DNA of 64,000 nt from Spirochaetaceae bacterium (GTDB lineage Bacteria > Spirochaetota > Leptospiria > Leptospirales > Leptonemataceae), in assembly GCA_002730875.1 (NCBI GenBank), contig PCBI01000003.1, positions 150,789-214,788 on the forward strand, in the 5' to 3' direction. Shown here piece by piece: positions 35,132-43,441 of this stretch. Numbering within the stretch: position 1 is the stretch's first letter; every line of letters starts with the position of its first letter. The position numbers and the translations under genes were made by a program. Under the pieces are notes generated by a model. That model saw only the letters and a program-made list of their open reading frames with translations. It was not told where the DNA came from and searched no databases.

Positions 35132-35539
35132 TCAAGATGCGGGCCCATCGCCGGCAATAGCCAGAGGAATCAGGAATCCGGCCCACAGGGCGTTACCGTG
35201 GATACCTGCCCCGGAAGGATGGGGATCGTGCAACATCTGGAAGCCTTCGGCGGACGTGGCGGCAAGGATTACATGCCGGTGGTCGCCCCGGGGACTCTTT
35301 CCGGCCAGAAGCAGGCCCAGGCCAGGGGCCGTGCTATAGGGCAACTCCCCGTCCACTAGATCCACTCTAAGAAATGCCAGCCCCCGTTTCGCCAACCATT
35401 CATTCATGGTCTGACGATAATCCGCAAACTCAATGAAGTTGGGAACGTCTTCCAGGCTTAGCTCCAGTAAAGAAGATACACAGGCCTGCAAGGCATTGCC
35501 CCTTCCCTCCTCAAACTCGGTCTGAAACACTGGTCGCAT
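35132..35539 (-). CDS. Putative papain-like cysteine hydrolase
   Basis: 135 residues from ATG 35539; the frame is open further upstream to 35653 but that part does not resemble the family. The pattern is that of a small, widely scattered family: QTEFEEGRGNALQACVSSLLEL with the candidate nucleophile Cys20, LEDVPNF, NEWLAKRGL, GKSPRGDHRHVILA with His89, and MLHDPHPSGAG with Asp105. Cys, His and Asp in that order suggest a papain-like or C39-like fold. No signal peptide is visible, so it is probably cytoplasmic. Members occur in phages and in bacteria; no phage genes surround it here. The substrate is unknown. Confidence 0.65.
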   Translation of the reverse strand: MRPVFQTEFEEGRGNALQACVSSLLELSLEDVPNFIEFADYRQTMNEWLAKRGLAFLRVDLVDGELPYSTAPGLGLLLAGKSPRGDHRHVILAATSAEGFQMLHDPHPSGAGIHGNALWAGFLIPLAIAGDGPAS

Positions 35540-35672
35540 ATTGATACTCTGGCCATGCCGGTTGGCGCGATTCAATCCTGCCCGGTAAGGCAGTAAAAAA
35601 GCAAGCAATCCTTCCGGCTTGTGGCTTACTTCGGGCTTACATTGAAGCGGCAATTAATCCCGGAGCCAACCT

Positions 35673-36065
35673 TCAGGGTTCGGCGGCAGATGCCGTCCCG
35701 GTGCGGCCATGATTCAACCCCGGCGGGCCCTTTTGATTTCTATCCAGATAGGACTTCCCGAAATCCCGGAGAGTTTCAATCACCGAAATCGTCCGCTCTC
35801 CCTCGACGGTGAGGGAGTACTCCACATGGGGAGGCACCGCCTGCTTAACGTCGCGATGGACCAATCCATGATATTCCAGTTCTCGCAGCTGCTCGGTAAG
35901 CATCTTATGCGTGATCCGGTCTAACTCCCGACGCAATTCATTGTAGCGCCAGGGACGGTCCTTCAGACGCCAGAGAATAGGCATTTTCCATTTACCGCCA
36001 ATGAGATCCAGGGCCAATTCTACAGGGTTATTATAGCTCTTATTGTCCCATTTGAATCGAGGCAT
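35673..36065 (-). CDS. HxlR-family transcriptional regulator
   Basis: 130 residues from ATG 36065, chosen over GTG 36080 because GGGAG lies 8 nt before it. The HxlR winged helix is plain: NPVELALDLIGGKWKMPILW, RLKDRPWRYNELRRELDRIT, HKMLTEQLRELEYHGLVHRD, and YSLTVEGERTISVIETLRDFG. It lacks the N-terminal Cys found in redox-sensing members such as HypR and YodB. It diverges from a NADP-dependent reductase gene across a 116-nt gap with AT-rich stretches around 36100-36125, and HxlR proteins usually control such a divergent oxidoreductase. Confidence 0.9.
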   Translation of the reverse strand: MPRFKWDNKSYNNPVELALDLIGGKWKMPILWRLKDRPWRYNELRRELDRITHKMLTEQLRELEYHGLVHRDVKQAVPPHVEYSLTVEGERTISVIETLRDFGKSYLDRNQKGPPGLNHGRTGTASAAEP

Positions 36066-36181
36066 GGGCACTTCTCCCACCAGGGCACGTACTTTTTCGT
36101 TCGTATATACCGAAATAGTGCATACTGTCCATTTTTTTCTCAGACCCTAAATTAGACCAAATCAGCTCAGGAGAATCGAGA

Positions 36182-36790
36182 ATGAACATAGCAATCATCG
36201 GAAAAGGAAACGTGGGCACCGCACTTGCCGCCGGACTGATAGCAGCCGGTCATCGAGTAATCTTCGGAGTCAGAAATCCGGACAAGCCGAACGGCACGCC
36301 GCTGCAAGGAGCGGAGTACATGGGCCTTCTGGATGCAATGAAAGAAGCGCGTATCATCATTCTGGCCACTCCGCCGACAGCGGCCCCGGCGGTGGCCGGT
36401 TTGTTTCAGGGTCTAGCGGAAAGTTCGGAAAAGACACTGATCGACACAACAAACAGTCTATTTCAGAAACCGGAAATGTACGCGAGCGCCTACCAGGCTC
36501 TGGAGCAGATTACCGGTCGGTCCGTAGTTAAATGCTTCAATTCCACCGGCGCGGAGAACATGGCCAATCCCCGGTACGAAAGCGGCGCCATTCCCATGTT
36601 TTTCTGCGGCGGGAGCGAAACGGACAAAGCGCTAACGAGACAGTTGTGCGAAGACCTGGGATTTTCCGAAAGTTATGACCTGGGTGGTCCGGAGGCCGCA
36701 CCCATGTTAGAACAGTTTGCCGGACTCTGGATTCGCCTGTCCCGCCAGGGCATGGGCCGGCAATTCGCATTTCAGTTAGTTCGGCGGTAG
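36182..36790 (+). CDS. F420-dependent NADP reductase-like Rossmann protein
   Basis: 202 residues; AGGAG lies 8 nt before ATG 36182. The N-terminal MNIAIIGKGNVGTALAAGLI is a dinucleotide-binding GxGxxG, followed by GVRNP and IIILATPPTAAP. The segment VKCFNSTGAENMANP fits the family (VKAFNTxxAxxM). The C-terminus ends in WIRLSRQGMGRQFAFQLVRR, similar to the all-helical end of F420:NADP oxidoreductase-like proteins. Real F420 dependence is doubtful, since these proteins are common in organisms lacking F420. It is probably a redox enzyme controlled by the divergent HxlR regulator. Confidence 0.85.
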   Translation: MNIAIIGKGNVGTALAAGLIAAGHRVIFGVRNPDKPNGTPLQGAEYMGLLDAMKEARIIILATPPTAAPAVAGLFQGLAESSEKTLIDTTNSLFQKPEMYASAYQALEQITGRSVVKCFNSTGAENMANPRYESGAIPMFFCGGSETDKALTRQLCEDLGFSESYDLGGPEAAPMLEQFAGLWIRLSRQGMGRQFAFQLVRR

Positions 36791-36855
36791 GAAATGGCGG
36801 GGACTGCGCCTTCCTTTGCTGGACGGTGGAAGGGGGACATTGGAGAGTGATCCAC

Positions 36856-37977
36856 ATGAAATGGTCTTTGTTCGTTGGACGCCCGTTTGGCATTCGAGTG
36901 TATGTTCACTGGACCTTTCTAATTCTGATTGGCTGGATCCTCTTCGCGCGCCTGGGAAATCCGCTTGCGGATGTAATGAGCCTGCTTCTGTTTCTGTTCC
37001 TTTTGTTTTTCTCGGTTTTCCTGCATGAGATGGGTCATGCATTGATGGCCCGTCGCTTCAAAGTTAAGACGAAGGATATTATTCTGTTGCCTATAGGAGG
37101 GATGGCCCGATTCAAGAAAATCCCGGAAGAGCCGGCAGCCGAGTTTTTCATCGCACTGGCCGGTCCGGCAGTAAACGCAATCCTGGCTCTTCTATTGTTC
37201 GGGTTGCTTGCCGGTCTGGGACATCCTCCGCAATTTCCGGAGAAGTTGAGTCTGGTCTCCGGCGAATTTGCCCTGCTACAAAATCTTTTCTGGGCCAACG
37301 CTTTACTGGCCGCATTTAACCTGGTCCCTGCCTTCCCCATGGATGGAGGAAGGGTTCTTCGCGGCCTTCTGGGCTTTCGTATGAACCATGAAAAGGCCAC
37401 AACCATAACGGCGGAGGTTGGTCAGGCTCTAGGTATTGTTTTCGTTATACTGGGATTCATGTACAGTCTGGGCCTGCTTTTCATTGGAATCTTCGTCTTC
37501 CTGGGAGCTTCTGCAGAGTCTTCCCGGGAAAGCATGCAAAGTTCGCTTCGCTCTTACAAAGTTTCGAACATCCTGATCAAGCATTATACGTCGCTGCGAC
37601 CGGATCAGGGGATCATGGACGCGGTGGAGCTTCTACTGGCCGGCCAGGAGAGAGAGTTTCTGGTGATGGATCAGGGCAAGGTTGTAGGCGTGCTCACAAA
37701 GAAGGAAATCTTCAACGGTCTGGCCGCCCATGGCAATCAGGCATCGGTGCGAAAGATCATGATTTCGCACTTCCCTCACCTGCGGCTGGACAGTCATCTG
37801 GACGAAGCGTTGCAACTCCTGCAGGAAAAGGATTGCCCCATTGGTCCGGTCTATCGTGGAGAAAAGATTGTGGGCATCCTGGACAAAGAAAACATTGAGG
37901 AACTGCTGACTCTAAATAAAGCCATGCAGCAATATCTGGATTCCCCGATACGGGATATTCAGGGAGGAAAGTCATGA
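36856..37977 (+). CDS. Site-2-type (M50) membrane metalloprotease with CBS domains
   Basis: 373 residues from ATG 36856 (GGAG 10 nt upstream); a GTG at 36826 would add ten residues. The zinc motif HEMGH sits in the second membrane helix (VFLHEMGHALMARRF). The second site is NLVPAFPMDGGRVLRGLLG, with the Asp ligand. About six hydrophobic segments cover residues 15-220. A C-terminal CBS pair follows (SNILIKHYTSLRPDQGIMDAVELLL, then VRKIMISHFPHLRLDSHLDEAL), a usual arrangement in SpoIVFB-like proteases, which may sense adenylates. It should cut membrane-embedded regulators; no anti-sigma gene is adjacent. The next gene overlaps its stop by four bases. Confidence 0.92.
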   Translation: MKWSLFVGRPFGIRVYVHWTFLILIGWILFARLGNPLADVMSLLLFLFLLFFSVFLHEMGHALMARRFKVKTKDIILLPIGGMARFKKIPEEPAAEFFIALAGPAVNAILALLLFGLLAGLGHPPQFPEKLSLVSGEFALLQNLFWANALLAAFNLVPAFPMDGGRVLRGLLGFRMNHEKATTITAEVGQALGIVFVILGFMYSLGLLFIGIFVFLGASAESSRESMQSSLRSYKVSNILIKHYTSLRPDQGIMDAVELLLAGQEREFLVMDQGKVVGVLTKKEIFNGLAAHGNQASVRKIMISHFPHLRLDSHLDEALQLLQEKDCPIGPVYRGEKIVGILDKENIEELLTLNKAMQQYLDSPIRDIQGGKS

Positions 37978-38219
37978 GCGATAAAGAAAAAAGCGGAAGC
38001 ACAAAGGGCACTCTGGCCATCTGGTTTGTGGCGGCCCTGTTTCTTGCCCTTTCGCCCATTGGTCAGGAGCCTCATCTATGGCAAAAACTGAAGCTACTCT
38101 GGCATGGCTGGTTGCAGAAACCTGTGGACTGGTTTGACCTTCTCATGCATGGAGTCCCCATAACGGCCTGGGCCGCATACGTTATTTATCTGGCCTTGAA
38201 GCGCCGAGCAGCAGATTGA
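37974..38219 (+). CDS. Small two-helix membrane protein
   Basis: 81 residues, overlapping the M50 protease gene by ATGA and therefore co-translated. Two hydrophobic segments (about 14-29 and 62-75) flank the conserved-looking LWHGWLQKPVDWFDLLMHGVP. Similar short proteins occur in many bacteria, sometimes with the misleading label 'RND transporter'; it is far too small to be one. With the tight coupling, it could be a partner or substrate-presenting subunit of the protease, but this is inference. Confidence 0.7.
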   Translation: MSDKEKSGSTKGTLAIWFVAALFLALSPIGQEPHLWQKLKLLWHGWLQKPVDWFDLLMHGVPITAWAAYVIYLALKRRAAD

Positions 38220-38383
38220 AACGCTACCGGCAGCTGCCTTACGACAGGTTAGCAGAAGTCTGCTTCGGTTGAAAGAGATTAGCGCCAATTTCCCGCTATT
38301 TGCCCGCCACCGGTATAGAACCGGCAAAGCTGTTTCCGATAATAATACCCAGCCATCCCGGCACAGTCTTTCAGGAATTCTAA

Positions 38384-39523
38384 ATGAATCGAATCAGCGC
38401 CATACTTATCCTTTTTGTGGCAGGCTTCTGTCAGCAGAACACCAGCCAGGTCGAACAACCGGTAACAGAAGTCAATTCTCAGTGGCAGGACCGGGCATTG
38501 TTTCTGGCCGGATTGCCTACCTCGAAAGAGTACAGCGAACGGCCGGAAATTGCTCAAATTCTGAATCGGCCGCACTACAGAGAACATCAGCGGCAAATGA
38601 ATGCCTTCTGGTCCAGCGTGGAACGACAGCGGGTTGCCCCTATGACCGCCTGGTGGAGGTCGCGACTTTCGCCGCGAATGGACAATGTGAAGACAAAAAC
38701 CGCTCTGTATCCGCTTTCCGGCGGCGATCTGCTCAACTTCAAACTGGTCTATCCCCATGCCAACCGCTATGTGATGATCGCCATGGAGAAGCCCGGGGTC
38801 ATGCCGGCGCCCAATAGTATGAGCGACCCACAGCTACAGGAGGGTCTTTACTCGGTGCGAAAGATGCTGGGGAACATTGCGCTCACAGGCTACTTTTTTT
38901 CCCGGTGGATGAATCAATACATGAATCCGGAGAAGTACGGTTTTTATGGAACGCTTCCAACGGTTTCCGTTTTTCTGGTCCGTCTGGGCCACAGGATTCA
39001 GGACGTGGAAATGACCTGCGTAGATGCGCAAGGAAACCTGGTCTATAAAAGGGTAAATCCCTGTTATTTGCCAGGCTACCGAATTCGATTCCAGGATGCC
39101 ATTTCCGGAAGAGACAAGGAGCTCTACTACCATTCAACCAGGATCGACAACGATCTGTTTTCTCATGAATCCGCGCGGGGTAAGTATATTCGCAGTCTGG
39201 GCGATGTGGCCTTGATGATGAAGGCGGCTGTATATTTGTTCCATCGGCCCGCATATACCGAAGGAGCCCGCTACTTGCTGGAGCACTCCGAGGTCATTGT
39301 CCAGGACGATTCGGGCATTCCTTACCGGTTGTTCGACAAATCGCGCTGGGACATTTCGCTCTTCGGAACCTATCGTTATCCATTGCCTGGAATGGGAGTG
39401 TATCCGCAACAGGATCTGATTCGTGCCTATGCCGGCGGATCCGAGCATCTGCCTTTCGCTTATGGCTACGGTCCGAAGACGGCGGCAAGAGCATCCGGTC
39501 TCATGGTAGCATTTGCGAAATAG
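38384..39523 (+). CDS. Exported protein of unknown function
   Basis: 379 residues; AGGA lies 8 nt before ATG 38384. The N-terminus MNRISAILILFVAGFCQQ is hydrophobic and ends with a cysteine after Gly-Phe, a poor lipobox, so either lipoprotein or plain secretion is possible. The body is rich in Arg, Tyr, Trp and Pro, with stretches such as PMTAWWRSRLSP, GDLLNFKLVYPHANRYVMIAME and SVFLVRLGHRIQDVEMTCVD, and two internal cysteines. It looks like a compact periplasmic domain. No catalytic motif or family was recognised. It is separated by 164 nt from the M50 cluster. Confidence 0.75.
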   Translation: MNRISAILILFVAGFCQQNTSQVEQPVTEVNSQWQDRALFLAGLPTSKEYSERPEIAQILNRPHYREHQRQMNAFWSSVERQRVAPMTAWWRSRLSPRMDNVKTKTALYPLSGGDLLNFKLVYPHANRYVMIAMEKPGVMPAPNSMSDPQLQEGLYSVRKMLGNIALTGYFFSRWMNQYMNPEKYGFYGTLPTVSVFLVRLGHRIQDVEMTCVDAQGNLVYKRVNPCYLPGYRIRFQDAISGRDKELYYHSTRIDNDLFSHESARGKYIRSLGDVALMMKAAVYLFHRPAYTEGARYLLEHSEVIVQDDSGIPYRLFDKSRWDISLFGTYRYPLPGMGVYPQQDLIRAYAGGSEHLPFAYGYGPKTAARASGLMVAFAK

Positions 39524-39583
39524 GGCCGACGGCGACTGTATACATCAGCGATCGTCAGTTCGCCGGCGTCCCGGCCCGGATTA

Positions 39584-39994
39584 CTATTCGGCCTTGTCCT
39601 CACCGTTCTCCAGAGCCAAACGCTGCGGCATTTTCGCACGACCTTCTAGAGCGATCAACCGGGACTCAAGCTCCCTGATGCGATTCTCCAGTTTCTGAAT
39701 TTTCTCCGCCGAGGCATTCAGTTCTTTGAGATTCTTGATATGAACTTTGCCATCGCGGACTACGAGATCATCCCCTACGGCAAAGGGCCCCTTTATATAG
39801 ACCATACCGTCGTTGGCTGTAACAATCAGACTGGCCTGGGCGCCGATTTTCACATCCCCGGAAGGAGTGACTTCCAGCACCGTGCCATCCGTCATCCGTT
39901 CCGACGACAAATTGCGAGTGTTCTGAGTCATGTCATGGCAGGCAGATAGAAGTAGCAACGATACAGCCATCAGCGTTACGGAAAGTGATTTCAT
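39584..39994 (-). CDS. Small lipoprotein with C-terminal coiled coil
   Basis: 136 residues from ATG 39994 (AGGAG 5 nt upstream). The signal peptide ends in a good lipobox (LLLSAC, Cys19). Residues 40-85 are a small beta domain (TDGTVLEVTPSGDVKIGAQ, SLIVTANDGMVYIKGPFAVGDDLVVRDGKVHIKNL), reminiscent of stacked beta-solenoid or OmpW-like collars. Residues 88-120 form a heptad coiled coil (AEKIQKLENRIRELESRLIALE), so it is likely an oligomer. Braun-type or Pcp-type function is not supported. It converges on the preceding exported-protein gene. Confidence 0.75.
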   Translation of the reverse strand: MKSLSVTLMAVSLLLLSACHDMTQNTRNLSSERMTDGTVLEVTPSGDVKIGAQASLIVTANDGMVYIKGPFAVGDDLVVRDGKVHIKNLKELNASAEKIQKLENRIRELESRLIALEGRAKMPQRLALENGEDKAE

Positions 39995-40183
39995 GTAGTC
40001 TCCTGAAGATTCAGATTCGCTCAAGAAAGCCGTTTCAAACGAAAAAGTAAAGCGAAATCATAGGGAACGGACTGACGGTGCTCCGACACTCGGCGATCAA
40101 CCGGTAAAGCCTGCCCGTATCAACGACCCGGACTTTTTCGGGCCAGTGCATAAAAAGTTCAGATTATTCCGAAGCCAGGAATC

Positions 40184-41215
40184 CTAATTATCGCCTGCCG
40201 AATTCGCGTCCTGTTGTCCTATAGACACGGAGCCAAAAGGCGCTCGTATTCGTAGCGGCCTGTTGGGTATCTTGAGATTCGCGGTTCGGTAATTGCCCGG
40301 AACGATGTTGATGTCACCGCCGCTTTTTACCTTTTCCAGGGCCTTATTCAGATTGCGAAAAGGAGCTTCGATCCCGCCGTTGGACGGCCCGGTCCGGGGG
40401 CCCATCCAGTCCACATAGACAGTAGGCCGACCGGTAACGTCGTTTAGGGCCTTTAGGAATCCGGGATTAAGCACAGAAGTGGCAATGTTTGGACATCCGC
40501 CGCCGCGATGAGTTCCCATGACGTACAGAGCGTTGCTTGCTTCTTCATAGAGCGGTGAGCCGGAACTACCCATATGCGTATCCAGAAAATGGATCAGATA
40601 ACCCGGACTGTTATAAGCTTTTCCCAGGCTACTTTGCATGGTTCGGTTTCGCTTCTTACATCCTTCGAAGACGCGTAGCTCCACTCCAAAGCCGGTGTTG
40701 CGTATCACAGATTCTGCCTGCCTGTCCAGCTTACGGTTGCTAATTCGAAAAAAACTCCCTTCGCCAAATGGCCCTGGCATTCCGAACGTCGGATGCGGCG
40801 TGATTTGAAACAATGCCCAATCCTGCGTAGCGCCGAGATCCACACGACTCTTGATAGAAGAAAGATCAACCCTGTAACGATGCCTGTCCTCGGGTACCTG
40901 GACTTCTCCGCTACAGTTGGATTCAGGCACTTGAAACTGGATTTCGTCAAACTTATAGTACCCGGAGTTACAGTGGCCGGCGGTCACCAGCCATCCGTTC
41001 GGAGCAATCCAGGCTGTACAAATCGCTTCTTTTCGGTCGTTGTAGTAGACGCGACCTACAGGATATCCTTCGTCTGGATTTCGATCGTCTGCTTCGCAGA
41101 TAGTATTCATGCGCGCTTTCTCTTCGGGTCTCTCGGCGGAAGAGCTAGCGGCCAGCAACAAAGACAATAAGAGAAGCGAGAATCGAGATATTTTCAAGAA
41201 CCAGCGAGCGTACAT
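40184..41215 (-). CDS. Secreted trypsin-like serine protease with C-terminal extension
   Basis: 343 residues from ATG 41215. A signal peptide (FSLLLLSLLLAASSSA) precedes a chymotrypsin-fold domain with the full triad: His in LVTAGHC, Asp in TQDWALFQI, Ser in MGSSGSPLY. Several cysteines suggest disulfides. After about residue 255 comes an extension that begins YVDWMGPRTGPSNGGIEAPF and continues FRNLNKALEKVKSGGDINIVPGNY. This is the opening pattern of right-handed beta-helix proteins (APFRTIQAAL... VxPGxY), but only one or two rungs fit before the stop. A truncated carbohydrate-binding or anchoring module is possible. Related to V8/glutamyl-endopeptidase-like exported proteases. Confidence 0.85.
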   Translation of the reverse strand: MYARWFLKISRFSLLLLSLLLAASSSAERPEEKARMNTICEADDRNPDEGYPVGRVYYNDRKEAICTAWIAPNGWLVTAGHCNSGYYKFDEIQFQVPESNCSGEVQVPEDRHRYRVDLSSIKSRVDLGATQDWALFQITPHPTFGMPGPFGEGSFFRISNRKLDRQAESVIRNTGFGVELRVFEGCKKRNRTMQSSLGKAYNSPGYLIHFLDTHMGSSGSPLYEEASNALYVMGTHRGGGCPNIATSVLNPGFLKALNDVTGRPTVYVDWMGPRTGPSNGGIEAPFRNLNKALEKVKSGGDINIVPGNYRTANLKIPNRPLRIRAPFGSVSIGQQDANSAGDN

Positions 41216-41567
41216 CGAGCAAATGGAGTGGCAATATCCCTGGCATGTCAACTGAAAGCGGATCCGGAATCGAATACTATTTCGACGAAAGTCCGGTTTT
41301 ACCACGGATTTCCGATAAAAACCCTTGACCGTCTATCAACATGGATCACTGTATTGGAGCTTCTAATCCGGCTCCGATTCAGAAGACCGCAGGTCTGCAA
41401 TGGTCTGGCCGTTTTTTCTAACTGGCATCTGAATCTTTCGGGCAAGCCCCGCCGAACCGGACCTTCCGCGCAAGCTTTTGCGGAGAGAATACATAGATTT
41501 CTGTCTTTGCTTTCGCAGAGATGAGTTCATGCGGCCATTTACCGCAAAATAGCAATGGGGAGTTTTT
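41216..41567. other. 352-base gap upstream of the choline transporter gene
   Basis: No gene supported. A TTGACC (around 41324) is followed 19 nt later by TGTATT, a weak promoter candidate for the choline genes. A short hairpin (CCGC...GCGG) lies near 41466-41483. The strong Shine-Dalgarno GGGGAG of the transporter gene is at 41557-41562. No BetI-type operator was recognised, but the operator sequence of this lineage is unknown to me. Confidence 0.4.
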
Positions 41568-43223
41568 ATGATTCGGACCGGCAGCTCACTGCATCGATTC
41601 TATCTTTATGTGGTCCACCACCCGCTGGTTTCCGCCACGCTTGTTTTTTCGGCGCTACTCCTTATTGGTCTGCTTCTGCAAAACCTTAGCGGCGACTTTC
41701 AGTGGCCCAGCTATGCAGTCATGTGTCTGTTCTATTCGGCCATGTTCTATGTGGGTTCGCGCAGTGGAAAGAAGCGAGAAACACTCTCCGACGAAAAAGA
41801 AGTAGAAGAAATGATTCTGGCGGGCCGGTCTTTGCCGCTGGGCCTTGCTTTGTTCACTATGACCGCCACATGGGTAGGCGGAGGCTTCATCAACGGAACC
41901 GCAGAGTCGGTTGCAGTGCACGGCCTGGCCTGGGCTCAGGCTCCCTGGGGATACGCACTCAGTTTGATGTTTGGCGGCATCTTTCTGGCAAAAAAGATGC
42001 GCTCGTATAACTTCTCCACCCTTCTGGATCCCATCTCCGATCGCTTTGGAGATAAGATGACGGCCCTGCTCTACATTCCCGCATTGCTCGGAGAGGTATT
42101 CTGGACCGGCGCAGTGCTCACAGCTCTGGGAACTACCTTTGGAAGCATTCTCGGAATCGACTTTAACCTGGCAATTATACTCTCTGCCTTAATTGCTATT
42201 ACCTATACGGCCATAGGCGGCATGCGCGCTGTGGCGAACACCGATGTGCTGCAACTGGGAATACTCATTGTAGGTTTGTGGCTCACCATACCCTTTCTTC
42301 TACCGGAAGGGATGGGGCTTGCGGCGCTATACGGCAGCTACAAAGGCGAAATGGGTCCCATGGCAAATCTTTTCCCACCCCTGGATGGCTGGAAAGATCC
42401 CAACTGGGGCGATTCCTATTTTCTCTGGTGGGATTCGGCATTGCTGCTCATCTTTGGCGGCATCCCGTGGCATGTCTATTTTCAGCGGGTGCTATCGAGC
42501 CAGAATGGCAATGTGGCTCGCTGGCTTTCTATTGGCGCAGGTGTGCTTTGTATAGTGGCTGCGATGCCTGCCATGATCATCGGAATGATAGAAGCGACCA
42601 CGGATTGGAATGCCATGGGATTGGAAGGACCGGAGGTGTCAGCGGTAGTACTACCCTACGTTTTACAGAACCTGGCCCCGGCGGTGATCGCCATCATCGG
42701 ATTGGGCGCCCTGGCTTCCGCTGTGATGAGCAGCGCCGACTCGTCAATACTGTCGGCATCATCCCTGGGCGCCTGGAACGTCTATCGCCCTTTCTTTGCG
42801 AAAAAGAGCCAGGCCGGCATACCAAAGGTAATCAAGAGACTCATCTGGATTGTAGGAATAGCCGCCACGTTGATTGCGCTGCAAGTTCAAAGCGTCTACG
42901 AACTCTGGTTTCTATGTAGCGATTTCGTCTATTGTATTCTCTTCCCGCAGCTAATACTGGCCCTGTTCGATAAGAAAACCAATACCGTGGGCAGTCTTGC
43001 GGGATTCCTGGTTGCGCTTTTTCTTCGTCTGGGTGGCGGCGAGACGGTACTGGGAATACCTACGTTTCTGCCCTACCCCATGATCGATGCGGACGGAGTG
43101 GTTAACTTCCCCTTTCGCACAACGGCAATGCTGGGATCCATGCTAACCATTATGATCGTTTCCCGGTTGACCGCCAGCTACTCTCCTCCAAGACCGCTGG
43201 TAGTGCGCGACGTGCAGAAATAG
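41568..43223 (+). CDS. Sodium/solute symporter, CHT1-like high-affinity choline transporter
   Basis: 551 residues with about 13 membrane helices; GGGGAG lies 5 nt before ATG 41568. It belongs to the sodium:solute symporter family. Many segments are close to the animal choline transporter CHT1 (SLC5A7): FTMTATWVGGGFINGTAES (residues 96-114), LAWAQAPWGYALSLMFGG, ALLYIPALLGEVFWTGAV, GGIPWHVYFQRVLSS, MIEATTDWN, AVMSSADSSILSASS, and LWFLCSDFVYCILFPQL. These include the regions expected to bind sodium and choline. With betB and betA immediately downstream, the substrate is almost certainly choline, imported for glycine betaine synthesis. Bacterial choline importers are more often BetT (BCCT) or ABC systems. 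An N-terminal extra helix precedes the canonical start of CHT1. Confidence 0.93.
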   Translation: MIRTGSSLHRFYLYVVHHPLVSATLVFSALLLIGLLLQNLSGDFQWPSYAVMCLFYSAMFYVGSRSGKKRETLSDEKEVEEMILAGRSLPLGLALFTMTATWVGGGFINGTAESVAVHGLAWAQAPWGYALSLMFGGIFLAKKMRSYNFSTLLDPISDRFGDKMTALLYIPALLGEVFWTGAVLTALGTTFGSILGIDFNLAIILSALIAITYTAIGGMRAVANTDVLQLGILIVGLWLTIPFLLPEGMGLAALYGSYKGEMGPMANLFPPLDGWKDPNWGDSYFLWWDSALLLIFGGIPWHVYFQRVLSSQNGNVARWLSIGAGVLCIVAAMPAMIIGMIEATTDWNAMGLEGPEVSAVVLPYVLQNLAPAVIAIIGLGALASAVMSSADSSILSASSLGAWNVYRPFFAKKSQAGIPKVIKRLIWIVGIAATLIALQVQSVYELWFLCSDFVYCILFPQLILALFDKKTNTVGSLAGFLVALFLRLGGGETVLGIPTFLPYPMIDADGVVNFPFRTTAMLGSMLTIMIVSRLTASYSPPRPLVVRDVQK

Positions 43224-43441
43224 ACACAGGCCTGCGTATGGTATCCGGCAGACAAAAAGAATAAGGCGGCAAGCGGGATAAACAAGTGCATGAACAAGCT
43301 GTGTAAGCCAAACCGGTTGGATACCAGAAGCCAAGCAACCAGAAACAGAGTGAATCGAGTGTTATTAGAAGACAGCCACAAAGAAAGATAGCAACGGTCT
43401 TCAGACAGCGACAGAACAGGTAAGACAGTAAGGTAAAGCGA

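Noticed and set aside
34867..35157. 96-codon minus-strand frame overlapping the start of the catalase-like gene by ATGA
   Set aside because: No ribosome-binding site, composition rich in Pro, Trp, His and Gly unlike its neighbours, and overlap with the end of the papain-like gene; the ATGA is probably coincidence.
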